Of a stretch of DNA of 64,000 nt, positions 63,383 through 64,000 are shown one piece after another (the first letter of the stretch is position 1; each line of letters begins with the position of its first letter). This DNA comes from Gordonia westfalica. Lineage in GTDB: Bacteria; Actinomycetota; Actinomycetes; Mycobacteriales; Mycobacteriaceae. The notes beneath the pieces were generated by a model, which did not search any database, was not told the DNA's origin, and saw nothing but the letters and a program-made list of their open reading frames with translations. The stretch lies in the NCBI RefSeq assembly GCF_900105725.1, contig NZ_FNLM01000034.1:3472001-3536000 (forward strand), read 5' to 3'. A program made the position numbers and the translations under genes.

Positions 63383-64000
63383 TCAGGCCAGGGGGTTGCT
63401 GCCGAGGGTCGCGTCGGTCAGATCGCAGATCTCGGTCCACCGCTCGGCGACGTCGGCCGGCGACGGCGGCTCGCTGAAGGTGATCCCGGCGCCCTGGAAG
63501 AGCGCCACGCGCTGCACCAATCCCCCGCCGACGACGAAGATCGATCCGGTATCGGTGCAGATCGGGTTGACCAGGTGCGTGACGACCGGGGCGACGAACT
63601 CGGGGGGAAGCCGGTCCAGGACCTCGCGCGGTGCGATGTCGGCAGTCATGCGGGTGGCTGCCAGCGGCGCAACGGCATTCGCGGTGATCCCCGACCTGGC
63701 GCCTTCGATCGCCAGTGTGTTGATCAGACCGATCAGCCCCGACTTCGCGGCGCCGTAGTTCGCCTGCCCGAAGTTGCCGTACAGGCCGCTGGTGGACGTG
63801 GCGACCACGATGCGGCCGAAACCCTGTTCGCGGAAGTGCGGCCACGCGGCGCTGGTCACATTGAACCCGCCGTAGAGATGCACCCGCATCACCGCGTCCC
63901 AGTTCTCCGGCGACAACTTGGCGAAGCTGGCGTCGCGCAGGATCCCCGCGTTGTGGATCACGGCGTCGATCTGGCCGAATCGGTCGAGGGCGGTGCGCAC
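63383..64000 (-). CDS. Short-chain dehydrogenase/reductase, N-terminus beyond the window
   Basis: The visible 205 residues start inside the protein (ALDRFGQIDAVIHNAGILRD). The catalytic Ser lies in VVATSTSGLYG and Tyr-Lys in NYGAAKSGLIGLINTLAIEG. The RDASFAKLSPENWDAVMRVH and PPEFVAPVVTHLVNPICTDT segments are typical of the 17-beta-hydroxysteroid dehydrogenase type 4/MFE-2-like SDRs that act on 3-hydroxyacyl-CoA. The cofactor-binding N-terminus lies outside. Confidence 0.88.
   Translation of the reverse strand: MRTALDRFGQIDAVIHNAGILRDASFAKLSPENWDAVMRVHLYGGFNVTSAAWPHFREQGFGRIVVATSTSGLYGNFGQANYGAAKSGLIGLINTLAIEGARSGITANAVAPLAATRMTADIAPREVLDRLPPEFVAPVVTHLVNPICTDTGSIFVVGGGLVQRVALFQGAGITFSEPPSPADVAERWTEICDLTDATLGSNPLA

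Overview
The window is GC-rich, densely coded DNA typical of a mycolic-acid actinobacterium (Mycobacteriales). A Gordonia-like genome is my best inference. The reasons are the asd-ask pair near an actinobacterial-type long leuA, a full yrbE-mce operon with its MceG ATPase, AveC-family membrane proteins, leaderless-looking starts, and short GC-rich intergenic repeats carrying a GGAGCG-cAGCGACGA core. No tRNA, rRNA or CRISPR was seen.

Layout. 0-12 kb is housekeeping and general metabolism: a gluconate operon (gntP cut by the window edge, gntK) with a divergent GntR/FCD regulator; asd and ask (with the conserved internal start for the aspartokinase beta subunit); a PIG-V-like mannosyltransferase; a TetR/DHA2 efflux pair separated by a 43-bp tandem repeat; a nitroreductase; a secreted GH16 glucanase; an MHS-type MFS transporter; and a RidA/HxlR pair. 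12.1-14.2 kb is leuA with a leucine leader peptide and attenuator-like hairpins.

14.3-38.1 kb is a large catabolic island. Two paralogous TetR regulators face two minus-strand operons. The distal operon (34.0 to 21.4 kb) encodes an SDR, three crotonases, two acyl-CoA synthetases, the alpha and beta subunits of a Rieske ring-hydroxylating dioxygenase, a small conserved protein, a thiolase, an HMG-CoA-synthase-like/DUF35 fusion and an SCP-x-like thiolase. The proximal operon (21.4 to 16.1 kb) encodes an NTF2-crotonase fusion, an acyl-CoA dehydrogenase, an FAD oxidoreductase, a ferredoxin and a ferredoxin reductase. An SDR, two more TetRs and an orphan acyl-CoA carboxyltransferase follow on the plus strand. 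Together they look like a pathway that activates a carboxylic acid to a CoA thioester, dioxygenates a ring and shortens or removes the acyl part. The gene content resembles the ipfABDEF system for arylpropionic acids. Three genes here carry single-base frameshifts at G/C runs (four in total).

38.2-39.8 kb is an intact IS1380-family element that has split a tandem intergenic repeat and left a 4-bp target duplication. 40-51.5 kb holds a lipid/CoA accessory region: an AveC-family protein, a PEP-utilising-domain protein without an ATP-grasp domain, two distantly related multi-pass membrane proteins, a thiolase/acyl-CoA dehydrogenase pair, two tandem APH-like kinases, an EthR-like TetR and a double-hotdog thioesterase-like protein. 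51.6-61.3 kb is a complete mce lipid-import operon (yrbEA, yrbEB, mceA-F, one Mce-associated protein, mceG). 61.6-64 kb has a phytoene-desaturase-like FAD oxidoreductase and an SDR cut by the window edge.

An AT-rich motif close to ATTYTATGTTAAATTA sits at five or six gene starts between 14.5 and 43.7 kb. It suggests that the catabolic island and part of the accessory region form one regulon, probably under the paralogous TetR proteins. The likely logic is import of a hydrophobic acid (Mce), CoA activation, ring dioxygenation and acyl-CoA breakdown. The substrate is not identifiable from sequence alone.
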